Below are positions 15,038 through 24,149 of a stretch of 64,000 nt of DNA, piece after piece; position 1 is the first letter of the stretch; each line of letters begins with the position of its first letter. The notes beneath the pieces were generated by a model. The model did no database searches, was not told where the DNA came from, and was given only the letters and a program-made list of their open reading frames with translations. The position numbers and the translations under genes are program-made. The DNA is taken from assembly GCA_943367595.1 (NCBI GenBank), contig CALRJS020000013.1, positions 24,943 to 88,942 on the forward strand, given 5' to 3'. Source of the DNA: MW101C3 sp943367595. Lineage in GTDB: Bacteria; Cyanobacteriota; Cyanobacteriia; PCC-6307; Cyanobiaceae.

Positions 15038-16729
15038 TCAGCAGTCGCGTTGCCCGCCAGAGGCTGGGCTTGGCAGCAGAGCCCAGAGAGGGGCACTTTT
15101 GGCTCCTTGCCGTTCAATCCTCCCGGCTCGACGGAGCTCCTGCAGAAGGTTGTGCACCTTCTCGCGCTTTTGCTCCTCGCTCAGCCGCTCCGGCAGCTTG
15201 GGCAGCAGCAAAGCATCGACCTCCTTACGTGCCACAGGGCCGTGTTCGTCGACGAGTTGGAGGATCAGATCCAGGTAGTACTTCTTCTCGAAGCCGCGCT
15301 CACGGATGTGCCTGGCGGTATCGCCTGTGGCTTTGGCGACGGAGGCCGAAACGATCAGATTGGGAAACCGCCCCTCCACCAGCCTCTGCTTCTTGAGCTG
15401 CTGGTGCTCGTCGCGACTGATCTGCAGGCCCTTCTGGATGCGGTCAAGCAGGATCACCTGGGTGAGGGAGAGGTCGGGCTGCTGCATCAGTAGTTGTGTG
15501 TAGCGCTCATCGAGGATGCGACCGGGGATGGTGACCTGGACCCGATTGGAGGCGCTGAGGTCGTAGTCGGGCAGGGGGAAGGAGCGCCGCCGCTGGGTCT
15601 CGAACATGCGCTTGATGCCGCCGCCCTGGGTGTCGATCAGGTTGAGTTCCACCATGGCGTCCGCCAGCATCCGGTTTCGGTAGAGCTCCTGTGGGGCGTC
15701 CTGCTCGATCACGGTGCGGATCGTTCCAGGGAGAAAGTCGCCCACGTTGGTGATCAATACGCGGTCGGGGAACTCCACCACGGTGATACGGCCATGGCGG
15801 AGATAGTCCTGATGGGCGATGGCGTTGTGGAGCGCTTCCCGCAGCACCCAGGGGTCGTATTGGCTTAATTCCTGTGGGAAGAGCGTGCCACTGGGCAGGG
15901 CGCGCACGGTGAGGTTGCGCAGGCGTTGCAACAGCTGATCACCGGCCAGTAGAAACGGAGGACCAATGTGGGCGTAATCGAGTTCGTGGTTGCCGGCGTC
16001 CTTGAGGATCCAGGACACCTTGGCCACGGCTGGCGACAGCAGCGTGGCGGCCTCAGACCGGCCCAGAAGCAGAACAGCGGTGTGGGTGATCGCCCCCTGG
16101 CGCAGCAGCCGGGCCTTGTTGAGGAAGGTGCGGTCGTCCCAGCTGGTGAGCTCCTGGGCATGCAGGGGATGTTTGATCTGAAACTGCTCGCGGGCCTTGG
16201 CGATGGCCTCGGGATCGAGATCTACCAGGCTGGCGCCGTCGCAGATGCTGGCAGACCAGTCGACCCCCTGAGACCAGAGCCGGCGTGCTTTTTCCGGGTG
16301 ATTGGCGAGTTTGGTTTTGCTGGTGCCAGCGCGGCAATAGCCCTGCCCCTGAAACTCCACCGGCCGCCCCTGGGCAGGGCCTACTGCGAGCAGAGCAACC
16401 CTGCCATCGGGGTGCTCGAGGCAGTGAGGCTCGATTCCGGGATTGGGTTGCAGATGAGCGGCCAGCCAGGGCAGCAGATCCTGATTGCCCTTGGCTTTGG
16501 CCGTGTAGGGATCGAAGCGGCAGCCAACGACGGCGTGGCTGGCATCCTCGATGCCAAAGATCAGATAGCCGCGGGGCTGATTCAGCAGGGCGGCTTCATT
16601 GGCCAGGGCGGAGAGGTACTCACCGATCTCTTGGGGATCAGCATTGTTGTGTTTGAACTCCAGCCACTCGGTTTCTCTTGGTAGTCCACGCAGGCGATCC
16701 ACTAAGGCCGTGAGCTCTGGCTGGTTCAT
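15038..16729 (-). CDS. AlbA_2/Schlafen-type putative DNA/ATP-binding protein in hsd operon
   Basis: This 563-residue protein begins with an AlbA_2 (Schlafen-like) domain: ETEWLEFKHNNADPQEIGEY, then ALANEAALLNQPRGYLIFGI (residues about 20-60). A GHKL-like ATPase segment follows: WVLREALHNAIAHQDY, ITNVGDFLPG and NRMLADAMVELNLIDTQGGG (about 300-380). The C-terminus looks like winged-helix modules. Proteins of this type are often encoded inside type I restriction loci, where some are reported to modulate the system or act in defence. Its start overlaps the end of hsdS by 4 bases, so it is co-translated. The role here is inferred from position. Confidence 0.85.
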   Translation of the reverse strand: MNQPELTALVDRLRGLPRETEWLEFKHNNADPQEIGEYLSALANEAALLNQPRGYLIFGIEDASHAVVGCRFDPYTAKAKGNQDLLPWLAAHLQPNPGIEPHCLEHPDGRVALLAVGPAQGRPVEFQGQGYCRAGTSKTKLANHPEKARRLWSQGVDWSASICDGASLVDLDPEAIAKAREQFQIKHPLHAQELTSWDDRTFLNKARLLRQGAITHTAVLLLGRSEAATLLSPAVAKVSWILKDAGNHELDYAHIGPPFLLAGDQLLQRLRNLTVRALPSGTLFPQELSQYDPWVLREALHNAIAHQDYLRHGRITVVEFPDRVLITNVGDFLPGTIRTVIEQDAPQELYRNRMLADAMVELNLIDTQGGGIKRMFETQRRRSFPLPDYDLSASNRVQVTIPGRILDERYTQLLMQQPDLSLTQVILLDRIQKGLQISRDEHQQLKKQRLVEGRFPNLIVSASVAKATGDTARHIRERGFEKKYYLDLILQLVDEHGPVARKEVDALLLPKLPERLSEEQKREKVHNLLQELRRAGRIERQGAKSAPLWALLPSPASGGQRDC

Positions 16730-18144
16730 GACAGCTCAATCTCTTCGTCGTCATCGGGTTCAATCTTTTCGATTTCGTCGCCTGGCTCGCCGACATCCAA
16801 GGGTTCGATTTCCTCCTGCAACCCCACCGCTGCCCGACGCACATCGAGCTTGCCAGTGACCACATCGGCAATCAGCCGGGTGCGATATTCGTTCAGGAGG
16901 ACGATCTCGTTTCCAAGTCGTGAGATGGCGAAATCTATATGCCGAGACTTCACCTCGGCTAAGTCTACAATCAACTTTTGCTCGGCGAGCCCAGGAAGTG
17001 GGACCTGCTGACGAGCAACGGAGCCTTCACTTAGGTTTGCCATGGTTGCACCGATGGAAGCGAGTTGAAGGCTCTGTGAAACTCCGCTTGAAGAGAAAAC
17101 AATTTGAAGAAATTCTGACAAAATGACGTCCCTCATGCATCTAAGCAGCAAGCTGCCAGTTCCGCATACCCATCCCTCCTCGGAGGTTGACGCAACAGCG
17201 CACCTGCCGAGATCCCCTCGGCGCGCTATGTGGATATCTCCTGGTTTTATTGTATGTCTATAAAGTGCGCTTGCCTTTTCGGCAGAAATGGCAACACTTG
17301 GATCACACGTGATCCCGCCGCCCACCATGTGTGATGGATTGATTACGGGTATGCCGCCAGAGATGTAATCACTTTGGTGGAGCTGGCTCCCGAACGGCCC
17401 TGTCTGAAGAAGGGCTGAAGCAGCGCCTAGTGTGATCACCTCCCAATGCTCAGGAATCTCCCCCAGCCATGGAATTCCCGATTCCTTCAGCGGCACGGAA
17501 GGATTCAACCCGCGGGTGACGGCGCAATGAATGATGGCCTGCTTCTGCTCATTCAGCAGGGCGATGATCCTGCGTTTGGCTCGGATGGCGCGATCCAGGC
17601 GGTTAATGGCCCAGGCGAGAAAGCGAACAATGGCGTCCTGCTCTTCAGTCGGCGGGCAGGGGGTGGGAATCTGCTTGAACTGATCCCAATAGAGTCGATT
17701 GCGGTCTTTGACAATGCCGCGCGAAAAGGCATCTATCTCCGCTAGGTAGTCATCTGTTCGGAATAGCGATGCAAAGTAGCCCGGATTGACATGGGGCAGA
17801 GGCTTGGCCACCACATAGGCGGGGCTTACCAGGCCATCGACAGGCGCAATCCCCGCCGCCCCCTGCCACATCCTCATCATGTTGTAGACGTAGTCCCCTT
17901 TGACTGCGAATTTGTATTTCGCCTTATCGCTCATCACCTGCTTGCGCTTTGATGAGCCGAACTCACGAATCCGTACCCCCGTTCTTAGAGAAACCTCAAG
18001 AATGGGCCAATCGGGTTCGCCGACGGCGTTGCGCTGCTGAAAAAGGCTGCCATTGCGTTTGATGTCCCAATGCGCAGGTATCTCACCCAGCCATGCCAAG
18101 CCTGAATCCTTGGTCTCCGGATACAGCTTCAGATCCTCAATCAC
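16726..18144 (-). CDS. hsdS: Type I restriction enzyme, S (specificity) subunit
   Basis: This 472-residue protein has two target-recognition domains. The first follows SGLAWLGEIPAHWDIKRNGS; the second follows ESGIPWLGEIPEHWEVITLG (about residue 225). Each is closed by a conserved helical region (PTEEQDAIVRFLAWAINRLD; LAEQKLIVDLAEVKSRHIDF). The two domains read the two halves of a split DNA target. The C-terminus is an acidic tail (EIEKIEPDDDEEIELS). It overlaps the genes on both sides by 4 bases. The recognition sequence cannot be predicted from the sequence alone. Confidence 0.94.
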   Translation of the reverse strand: MIEDLKLYPETKDSGLAWLGEIPAHWDIKRNGSLFQQRNAVGEPDWPILEVSLRTGVRIREFGSSKRKQVMSDKAKYKFAVKGDYVYNMMRMWQGAAGIAPVDGLVSPAYVVAKPLPHVNPGYFASLFRTDDYLAEIDAFSRGIVKDRNRLYWDQFKQIPTPCPPTEEQDAIVRFLAWAINRLDRAIRAKRRIIALLNEQKQAIIHCAVTRGLNPSVPLKESGIPWLGEIPEHWEVITLGAASALLQTGPFGSQLHQSDYISGGIPVINPSHMVGGGITCDPSVAISAEKASALYRHTIKPGDIHIARRGDLGRCAVASTSEEGWVCGTGSLLLRCMRDVILSEFLQIVFSSSGVSQSLQLASIGATMANLSEGSVARQQVPLPGLAEQKLIVDLAEVKSRHIDFAISRLGNEIVLLNEYRTRLIADVVTGKLDVRRAAVGLQEEIEPLDVGEPGDEIEKIEPDDDEEIELS

Positions 18145-18524
18145 GCCTCCTCCTCCGCAGACCCGGCCTGCCAGCCCCTTGTCACAGCGAAGTCGCGCAG
18201 GCGCTTGCTGATGGCCTTGCGCTGGGCTGTGGTTATGCCGACAAAACTTACGGACACATGCTCTGGATCAGGAACACCGTCGGCAATCACCGGCAGACAT
18301 TCGCCTGCACATTCGGCCACTGTGAGGCCCAGCAGGCCGATGGAAGCCAGGCCACGGGGCCCCGTGTGTCGCTGCCAGGCGGTTTCCGCCGTGATGAGGC
18401 TGCCGTCGTCGAACGACAGCAGATCCTGGTCTTTTGGTGTGGGTCGGAAAGCCTGGCTGCCGGGTTGGTCACCAACCATGAACGAGGGATGGATCTGACG
18501 CCACAGGGGAGTTTCGGGATTCAT
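18141..18524 (-). CDS. Unrecognised 127-residue protein in type I R-M operon
   Basis: No characterised family was recognised. It starts MNPETPLWRQIHPSFMVGDQ and contains QAFRPTPKDQDLLSFDDGS and GLASIGLLGLTVAEC. It is soluble, with no signal peptide, membrane segment or known catalytic motif. Its start overlaps the stop of the 387-residue gene by 4 bases and its stop overlaps the hsdS start by 4 bases. The three are therefore translationally coupled, which argues for a function tied to the upstream protein and to the restriction system. An antitoxin- or adaptor-like role is only a guess. Confidence 0.75.
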   Translation of the reverse strand: MNPETPLWRQIHPSFMVGDQPGSQAFRPTPKDQDLLSFDDGSLITAETAWQRHTGPRGLASIGLLGLTVAECAGECLPVIADGVPDPEHVSVSFVGITTAQRKAISKRLRDFAVTRGWQAGSAEEEA

Positions 18525-19684
18525 GCCGCCCCGGCCCCCTCGCTATCTGCGCCGATGCTGTGGCCATCTGCCAGGACAGCTTCCAGCTGCTTACCCAGTG
18601 CCAACAGCTTTTCAGCGTCGTCTAAGGGCACGCTGTCTTCTTGAACTGTGTTGCGATCCAGGTCCATGGCGTGCCACTGCACCGTATTGCTGCCTGGCTC
18701 GAACTCGATTGAAAGGTCGAGCCGCCCGATCAACCACTCAGCTTCCACACCTCCTTCCGGCGTGGGGTAAAGCCTGGGTAGCTGCGGTTCGCCACGCAGG
18801 TGGCTCTCAAGCCAGGTGCTGATCTGGTTCAGCAGTTGACCAGATGGAGGTTCTCCCTTCCCATCGAGCCAGCCTGCCGGCAGGTGCCTGAGCTGCTCAA
18901 TCTGAACGATGGGATCGAGGGGATCCAATAGCTCAATCGAATCAGCTTCCTCCACGCGCACAAGCTGTTGGCTGATATCCAACATGCCGATGCCACTGAT
19001 CAGTGCCCAGCGTTCTCCGAAATCGCCCACCCGCACATCACTCAGATCGGCCACCTGTTGATCGTTGATTACGCAAGGGATAACACGGCCATCCTTTAGC
19101 TCAATGGGCATCAGGTGATCCCTTGGACGCACATCAACCACCTTCGCCAGAACCTCGGCTTCTTCCGTGAGTGGCTTGCTTCCTGGACGACTGAGCAAGA
19201 GTTGACGGCGGATCTCCCGGGTCAGCCGTACGTCTCCGCTCCTCGTAGAAGCCATGCGGATACTTTCATCTTGGTGCAACCCTCGGCCGAACTTCTCCAC
19301 ATAGGGCCAGGCCGTATCAGGCAGCGACGGAGGAGGTCCCTGCCTTTGCTCCTGTACATGGGCCAAGGCCTCCAAAAAGCGATCGCAGGCGGCGCGTGCC
19401 CGCTGCATGCGGGGGTCACATCCTTCCAGAAGGGCGTCGTCTGTGATCAGGGCCACTTCTGCCACAAAGCTCCCACCGCGGGTGCTCAGGTGAAGTTCCA
19501 GCTGACCGCTGAATCCTCGGGGAATGCGCTGACGATTGGGATGGCTTTGTTTGTAGTCGCTCTTGGCGATTTCCAGAATGATCCCTTGGAGTGCCTCAAG
19601 GTCACGCAGAAGGGCAAAGGGAAGGGTCTGATTGCGAAAACGATCGCCCTCGAAGTGCGGCTCAAGCAGGATTTCTCTGCTCAT
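18521..19684 (-). CDS. Unrecognised 387-residue protein in type I R-M operon
   Basis: No known domain was identified. Features seen are SREILLEPHFEGDRFRNQTL at the start, a region with IPRGFSGQLELHLSTRGGSF, a middle section with VVDVRPRDHLMPIELKDGRV, and an acidic/Leu-rich C-terminus ending in GADSEGAGAA. It has no membrane segments and is probably cytosolic. It lies between hsdM (127 bases upstream) and the 127-residue partner it overlaps by 4 bases. The pair forms an unassigned two-gene insert in an otherwise ordinary hsdM-hsdS-hsdR operon. It could be an accessory defence or control module. Confidence 0.75.
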   Translation of the reverse strand: MSREILLEPHFEGDRFRNQTLPFALLRDLEALQGIILEIAKSDYKQSHPNRQRIPRGFSGQLELHLSTRGGSFVAEVALITDDALLEGCDPRMQRARAACDRFLEALAHVQEQRQGPPPSLPDTAWPYVEKFGRGLHQDESIRMASTRSGDVRLTREIRRQLLLSRPGSKPLTEEAEVLAKVVDVRPRDHLMPIELKDGRVIPCVINDQQVADLSDVRVGDFGERWALISGIGMLDISQQLVRVEEADSIELLDPLDPIVQIEQLRHLPAGWLDGKGEPPSGQLLNQISTWLESHLRGEPQLPRLYPTPEGGVEAEWLIGRLDLSIEFEPGSNTVQWHAMDLDRNTVQEDSVPLDDAEKLLALGKQLEAVLADGHSIGADSEGAGAA

Positions 19685-19811
19685 GCTTCACCTCTGGCGA
19701 GCGGTGCGCCGGCATCCAGCTTGGCTCTCCATTCGCCCATGGTTAAGGCTGCCTTCACTAAGGGCTGCCCAAAAGTCCTGTCCGCATCGCTGCCTTTCCT
19801 ATGGCCACCCA

Positions 19812-22112
19812 TCACCCTGCCCCCACCAGCAACCCATCGAGCAGCCCCACGGCCTCCTGCTCGATCGCGCGGATGTCGGCGGCGATCTCGGCCAAGGACC
19901 GCAGCGGCTTGGGTTTGTAGAAGTGGCGCGTGAAGCTCACCTCGTAGCCAACTTTGGTGGCTTCGGCGTTGATCCAGGCATCGGGCGTGTAGGGCAGCAC
20001 CTCTCGGCGGATGAAGGCCTCGATGCCGCCCTCCTCGAGCAGCGGCACCTGTTCACTATCGCGCAGGTCCACGTCCGGCTCGTACTCCACGACACAGGCC
20101 TTGCCGCCGATCTCGGCCTCGTAAAGGCCATGGAGCGGATCTGCTTCAACCTTGCTCGGTTTGTACACCTTGGCGATCACTGGTGGCGCCTCCTCTTCCC
20201 GCCAGCTTGTTTCCTTCAGCAGCGGCTTCAGATCGGCCGCTGTCAACTTGATGCCCTGAAGCTTCAGACCCTTGAGAACTTCGGCGCGGAAGTGGTTGTG
20301 ATCGGTGAACAACTCATCACCGAATAGCTCCCGCAGCGCCTCAACAGCAACGGCCAACTGCTCATCACGCTGCCAGGTGGCGCCATCCATTAGTTTCTTG
20401 CGGCGTTTCTCTGGAATCCCCCGCTTCGGCGACGCGTCGCCCTCCTCGTCGTCGCCGGCTTCCTCAGAGCCCCAGTCGTCGAGGAAAGCCTCCAGTTGAG
20501 GCCGAACGGCGGCGAAGTCCGTCACCAAAGCATCCCCGAACTGCTCCAGCGCCGCCTCACGGATCTCCTTGTCGCCCGAGGCGGTGCGAAGAGCCGTGCT
20601 CGCGGATGGGGTGATGCGGCTGTGCAGCCGCAGAGGGCGCTCCACCGTCAACTTCCAATAGCCGAAGGCCTCATTGGCGAACATCTTGGCGTGTTCGCTC
20701 TCCTCGATGGCGTTGTAGGCGGCCATCACGCGATCGATATCAGCCGGACCCAGCTCGCAGTTCTTCTTGCCCAGATTCTTGCGCAGCGGCTGGCTCCAGC
20801 CGCTGGCATCAATCAGCTGCACCTTGCCCTGCCGTTCGGGCAATTTGCGGTTGCTCAGCAGCCACACATAGGTGGCGATACCCGTGTTGTAGAAGAGATT
20901 GAGAGGCAGGGCCACGATTGCCTCCACCCAGTCGTTCTCGAACAGCCAACGGCGGATGTTGCTCTCCCCAGAGCCCGCGTCGCCGGTGAACAACGACGAG
21001 CCGTTATGCACCTGGGCGATGCGGCTGCCTAAGGGTGAGTCGTGGTTCATCTTGCTGGCCATGTTGGCCAGAAACAGCATCTGGCCATCACTGGAGCGCG
21101 TCACCAATGACAGCAGCTCATCTCGGTGGTTCACCTGGAATCGCGGATCCTTCATCTCCTTCTTGCCGCCCATCGCTTCGAGATCCTTCTTCCAGCTCTT
21201 CCCATAGGGCGGATTGGAGAGCATGAAATCGAAAACCCGCGCCGGGAAGGCGTCGTGCGACAAGGTCGACCATTCGGCACCGCCCACAATGTTGTCGGCG
21301 TTCTCACCCTCGCCTTTCAGCAACATGTCGGCCTTGCAGACCGCATAGGTTTCGGGGTTGATCTCCTGGCCGTAGAGGTGGGTCACCACCTGCTGACCAT
21401 GGGCCTGCGAAAGCTCTCGCAGGGTTTCGTCGGCCACCGTGAGCATGCCGCCGGTGCCGCAGGCGCCGTCGTAAAGCAGATAGCTGCCGCTCTTCACCTG
21501 GTCGGCGATCGGCTGGAAGATCAGGTTGCTCATCAGCCGCACTGCATCGCGGGGGGTCCAGTGCTCGCCCGCTTCCTCGTTGTTGTCTTCATTGAAGCGG
21601 CGAACCAGCTCCTCGAACACCGTGCCCATGGCGTGGTTGTCGAGCGCCGCTGGGCTCAGATCGATCTGGGGATCGAGGAACTTGCTGATCAGTGTGCCAA
21701 GCGAATCCGAGCGTGACAGCGTGGGGATGTGGTTGCGGAACTTGAAGTTTTCAAGTATGTCCTGCACGTTGTCGCTGAAGCTCTCCAGATAGGCCTCGAA
21801 ATCGGCCCGTAGTTTTTGTTCGCTGCCACGCGTTGTGAGATCGCGCAGCACGAAGGGAGAAACGTTGTAGAAGGCCTGGCCCGCCGCTGCGCGCAGAGCC
21901 GCTTCTTGTTCCTTGATTTTGGCTGCATCGAGCCTGGTCTTGGCTTCCAGCACCTTGGCCTTGGTGGGCTCCAGCACTGCATCCAGCCGCCGCAGGACCG
22001 CCATCGGCAGGATCACATCCTGATACTTGCCCCGCCGGAACAGATCGCGCAGCACGTCGTCCGCGATGCCCCACAGGAACGACACGATCCGGTTGTGGGT
22101 GGCCTGGTCCAT
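19812..22112 (-). CDS. hsdM: Type I restriction enzyme, M (DNA adenine methyltransferase) subunit
   Basis: The ATG at 22112 (MDQATHNRIVSFLWGIADDV) fits HsdM N-termini; the open frame upstream is valS-tail antisense. The 766-residue protein has the HsdM N-terminal helical domain, then the SAM-binding motif YDGACGTGGMLTVA (about residue 205) and the catalytic NPPYGKSW (about 290). These mark an N6-adenine methyltransferase. It is longer than the usual 500 residues because of a C-terminal extension (from about 520). It is the promoter-proximal gene of the operon, and its start lies only about 60 bases from the displaced valS tail, marking the island edge. Confidence 0.95.
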   Translation of the reverse strand: MDQATHNRIVSFLWGIADDVLRDLFRRGKYQDVILPMAVLRRLDAVLEPTKAKVLEAKTRLDAAKIKEQEAALRAAAGQAFYNVSPFVLRDLTTRGSEQKLRADFEAYLESFSDNVQDILENFKFRNHIPTLSRSDSLGTLISKFLDPQIDLSPAALDNHAMGTVFEELVRRFNEDNNEEAGEHWTPRDAVRLMSNLIFQPIADQVKSGSYLLYDGACGTGGMLTVADETLRELSQAHGQQVVTHLYGQEINPETYAVCKADMLLKGEGENADNIVGGAEWSTLSHDAFPARVFDFMLSNPPYGKSWKKDLEAMGGKKEMKDPRFQVNHRDELLSLVTRSSDGQMLFLANMASKMNHDSPLGSRIAQVHNGSSLFTGDAGSGESNIRRWLFENDWVEAIVALPLNLFYNTGIATYVWLLSNRKLPERQGKVQLIDASGWSQPLRKNLGKKNCELGPADIDRVMAAYNAIEESEHAKMFANEAFGYWKLTVERPLRLHSRITPSASTALRTASGDKEIREAALEQFGDALVTDFAAVRPQLEAFLDDWGSEEAGDDEEGDASPKRGIPEKRRKKLMDGATWQRDEQLAVAVEALRELFGDELFTDHNHFRAEVLKGLKLQGIKLTAADLKPLLKETSWREEEAPPVIAKVYKPSKVEADPLHGLYEAEIGGKACVVEYEPDVDLRDSEQVPLLEEGGIEAFIRREVLPYTPDAWINAEATKVGYEVSFTRHFYKPKPLRSLAEIAADIRAIEQEAVGLLDGLLVGAG

Positions 22113-22174
22113 CCGAGCGTTGTCTTGCCAATTGCGTTCACAGTAGGGAGAGCTCTCGTCGCAGCCAGGGCCAC

Positions 22175-22437
22175 TGCACGGCCTGGCTGGGGTGAGCGGC
22201 GAGCTGCAGGTGCTGCTGCCGATCGAGGGCCTGGTGGATCTCGACGCCCTGCGCGGCCGGCTGGAGAAAGACATCGCCAAGGCCGAGAAGGAGATCAAGG
22301 GCCTGGCCGGCCGCCTGGCCAACCCCAACTTCGCCGGCAAGGCGCCGCCGGAGGTGGTGGCCGAATGCCAGGCCAACCTGGCCGAAGCCGAAGCCCAGGC
22401 AGCCCTGGCGCGGCAACGGCTGGCGGATCTGGACTGA
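22175..22437 (+). pseudogene. Displaced 3' end of valS
   Basis: The frame reads GLAGVSGELQVLLPIEGLVD, then LRGRLEKDIAKAEKEIKGLA, to a TGA at 22437. This is the C-terminal coiled coil of valyl-tRNA synthetase, colinear with residues from about 885 of the valS at 8852. It is GC-rich like the 5' part of that gene, whereas the tail now attached to valS is AT-rich. There is no start codon or N-terminal part. The simplest reading is that this is the original host 3' end, pushed away by insertion of the type I restriction island. Confidence 0.9.
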
Positions 22438-22487
22438 GCCGGGGGTGTGAGGCTTGCCGGGATTCGCTCAGATCCACCGGCGCTTGT

Positions 22488-23603
22488 TTAGAGCCAGCGG
22501 CGCTTTCGGAAATAGAGGAGCAGCAGCACACCAGTCGACACCATCACGGCCCACACCAAGAAATAGCCCTCTTTCCACTCGAGCTCGGGCATGTTCTTGA
22601 AGTTCATCCCATACACACCGGCAAGGAACGTGAGGGGGATGAAGATCGTGGAGATCACGGTGAGCACCTTCATCACTTCGTTCATGCGGTTACTGAGGCT
22701 GGAGAGGTAGGTGTCGTGCAGGCTGGCCAGGGAATCGCGTGAGGTTTCCACCATGTCGATCACCTGCACGGTGTGGTCGTAGAGATCGCGCCAGAACACA
22801 TTGGTGCGCTTGCCCAGCAGATCCGATTCGCTGCGCACGATCGTCCCCACCACCTCCCGCAGCGGCCACACGGCCCTTCGCAGGGTCAGCAGTTGCTGCT
22901 TGAAGCGGTGGATCTTGTGGATGTCGCCTGGATCGGGGTGGCTGATCACCTGGTCATCGATCAGTTCCACCTTCTCGCCGATTCGCTCCACCGCCAGCAC
23001 GTAGTGGTCCACCACGGCGTCCATCAGGCAGAAGGCCAGGTAGTCGGCCGGCATCTTGCGGATGCGGCCGCTGGCCGTGCGCAGCCGCTTGCGCACACTT
23101 TCAAACACATCGCCCTCGTCTTCCACGAACGAGAGCACCCAATGGGGACCGAGGATCAGGCTCACGTGCTCGACCGTCACCCCCCGGTCGGAGCCAACGT
23201 CGTCGAGCATCTTCATCGCCAGGAAGGCATAGCCGTCGAATTCCTCCCACTTCGGCCGCTGGGAGGTGTTGGCGATGTCCTCGCGGGTCAAGGGGTGCAG
23301 GTCGAAGGCATCGCCCAGTTGCTCGATCAGAGCGGTGTCGTGGATACCGTTCACGTTGATCCAGCTGATCGTCGGCCCGGCGAGGCAGGCGTTGCAGGTC
23401 GCGATGTCCGCCCGGTGCCATTCCTGGATCGTCTCGGCACTGAACGTGATGATGTCGATGCTGGCCTGCTCGCGCCGCTGACGGCCCACGAACACCGTGG
23501 TGCCGGGCACCTGGAAGGCGGATTCGCTGCTGCCGCTGAGCGCCCTGCTCTTGCTCGTGCCCTTGCCCTTGCCCCTCGTTTCCAGGCTGCTCCTGCTCAC
23601 CAT
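22488..23603 (-). CDS. corA: Magnesium/cobalt transporter CorA
   Basis: CorA channel for Mg2+ and Co2+ in the plasma membrane. The signature GMNF follows the first transmembrane helix (VISTIFIPLTFLAGVYGMNF), and a second helix (VWAVMVSTGVLLLLYF) ends the protein with basic KRRW. The large cytosolic N-terminal domain is present (SWINVNGIHDTALIEQLGDA). The ATG at 23603 (MVSRSSLETR) gives 371 residues; an upstream in-frame start at 23777 would add 58 residues of unlikely composition. It is convergent with the displaced valS tail. Confidence 0.92.
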   Translation of the reverse strand: MVSRSSLETRGKGKGTSKSRALSGSSESAFQVPGTTVFVGRQRREQASIDIITFSAETIQEWHRADIATCNACLAGPTISWINVNGIHDTALIEQLGDAFDLHPLTREDIANTSQRPKWEEFDGYAFLAMKMLDDVGSDRGVTVEHVSLILGPHWVLSFVEDEGDVFESVRKRLRTASGRIRKMPADYLAFCLMDAVVDHYVLAVERIGEKVELIDDQVISHPDPGDIHKIHRFKQQLLTLRRAVWPLREVVGTIVRSESDLLGKRTNVFWRDLYDHTVQVIDMVETSRDSLASLHDTYLSSLSNRMNEVMKVLTVISTIFIPLTFLAGVYGMNFKNMPELEWKEGYFLVWAVMVSTGVLLLLYFRKRRWL

Positions 23604-23825
23604 GCTGTTGCCGGGCTGCTGGAAGGGGATTCTGTGCCCGCTGTCGCCCACGTGCAGCAGCTTCTTGCTTCTGATGAAGGTTGTGGATGGTGAGGCCCAG
23701 ATCCCTGCACTGGCCTGGCGCTGCTGCCCTTTGGGGCCTGGACGTTGACCTTCAACAGGCCGGCGATGCGTCTTCAAGCCTGCAAGCGTCCTTCAGGGCT
23801 TGCTGTGGGAAGCCAATGCACCAGC

Positions 23826-24068
23826 TCACCAGCCCGGCTGATCCCTGAGCTCATCCACCGGCGCAGCCAAGCTCTTGAGCATGGATTCGCGCCTCCCTGG
23901 AATCGAGAGCAGATGAAGGGTCTCCTGGATGGCCTGCCAATCCGATTCCAAGAGCAGCACGGATTTACCACACTTGCCTTGGATCTGCACGGGCTCGTGG
24001 GAGGCGGTCACCTCGTCGATGAGGGGATACAGCCGCTTGCGGGCTTCCCGGGCGGAAAGGCTGGCCAT
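23826..24068 (-). CDS. YefM/Phd-type antitoxin, apparently without toxin
   Basis: This 80-residue protein, MASLSAREARKRLYPLIDEV followed by KCGKSVLLLESDWQAIQETL, is a clear YefM/Phd antitoxin: a DNA-binding N-terminus and a toxin-binding C-terminal tail. YefM is normally followed by yoeB. The 220 bases downstream (23604-23825, minus strand) hold no RelE/YoeB-like frame, so the partner appears to be lost. It could still repress from its own promoter or protect against toxins encoded elsewhere. Confidence 0.8.
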   Translation of the reverse strand: MASLSAREARKRLYPLIDEVTASHEPVQIQGKCGKSVLLLESDWQAIQETLHLLSIPGRRESMLKSLAAPVDELRDQPGW

Positions 24069-24149
24069 CGGAAGTCGTCTGGCAGCGGCGTCCATCAATA
24101 CGTCCTGTTTTCGGCTCCAGCCGGCCACTTCGGCTGCCACTTTTGCGGC

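Noticed and set aside
22112..22376. N-terminal extension of HsdM
   Set aside because: The upstream open frame is the antisense of the displaced valS tail; HsdM homology begins at the ATG at 22112.
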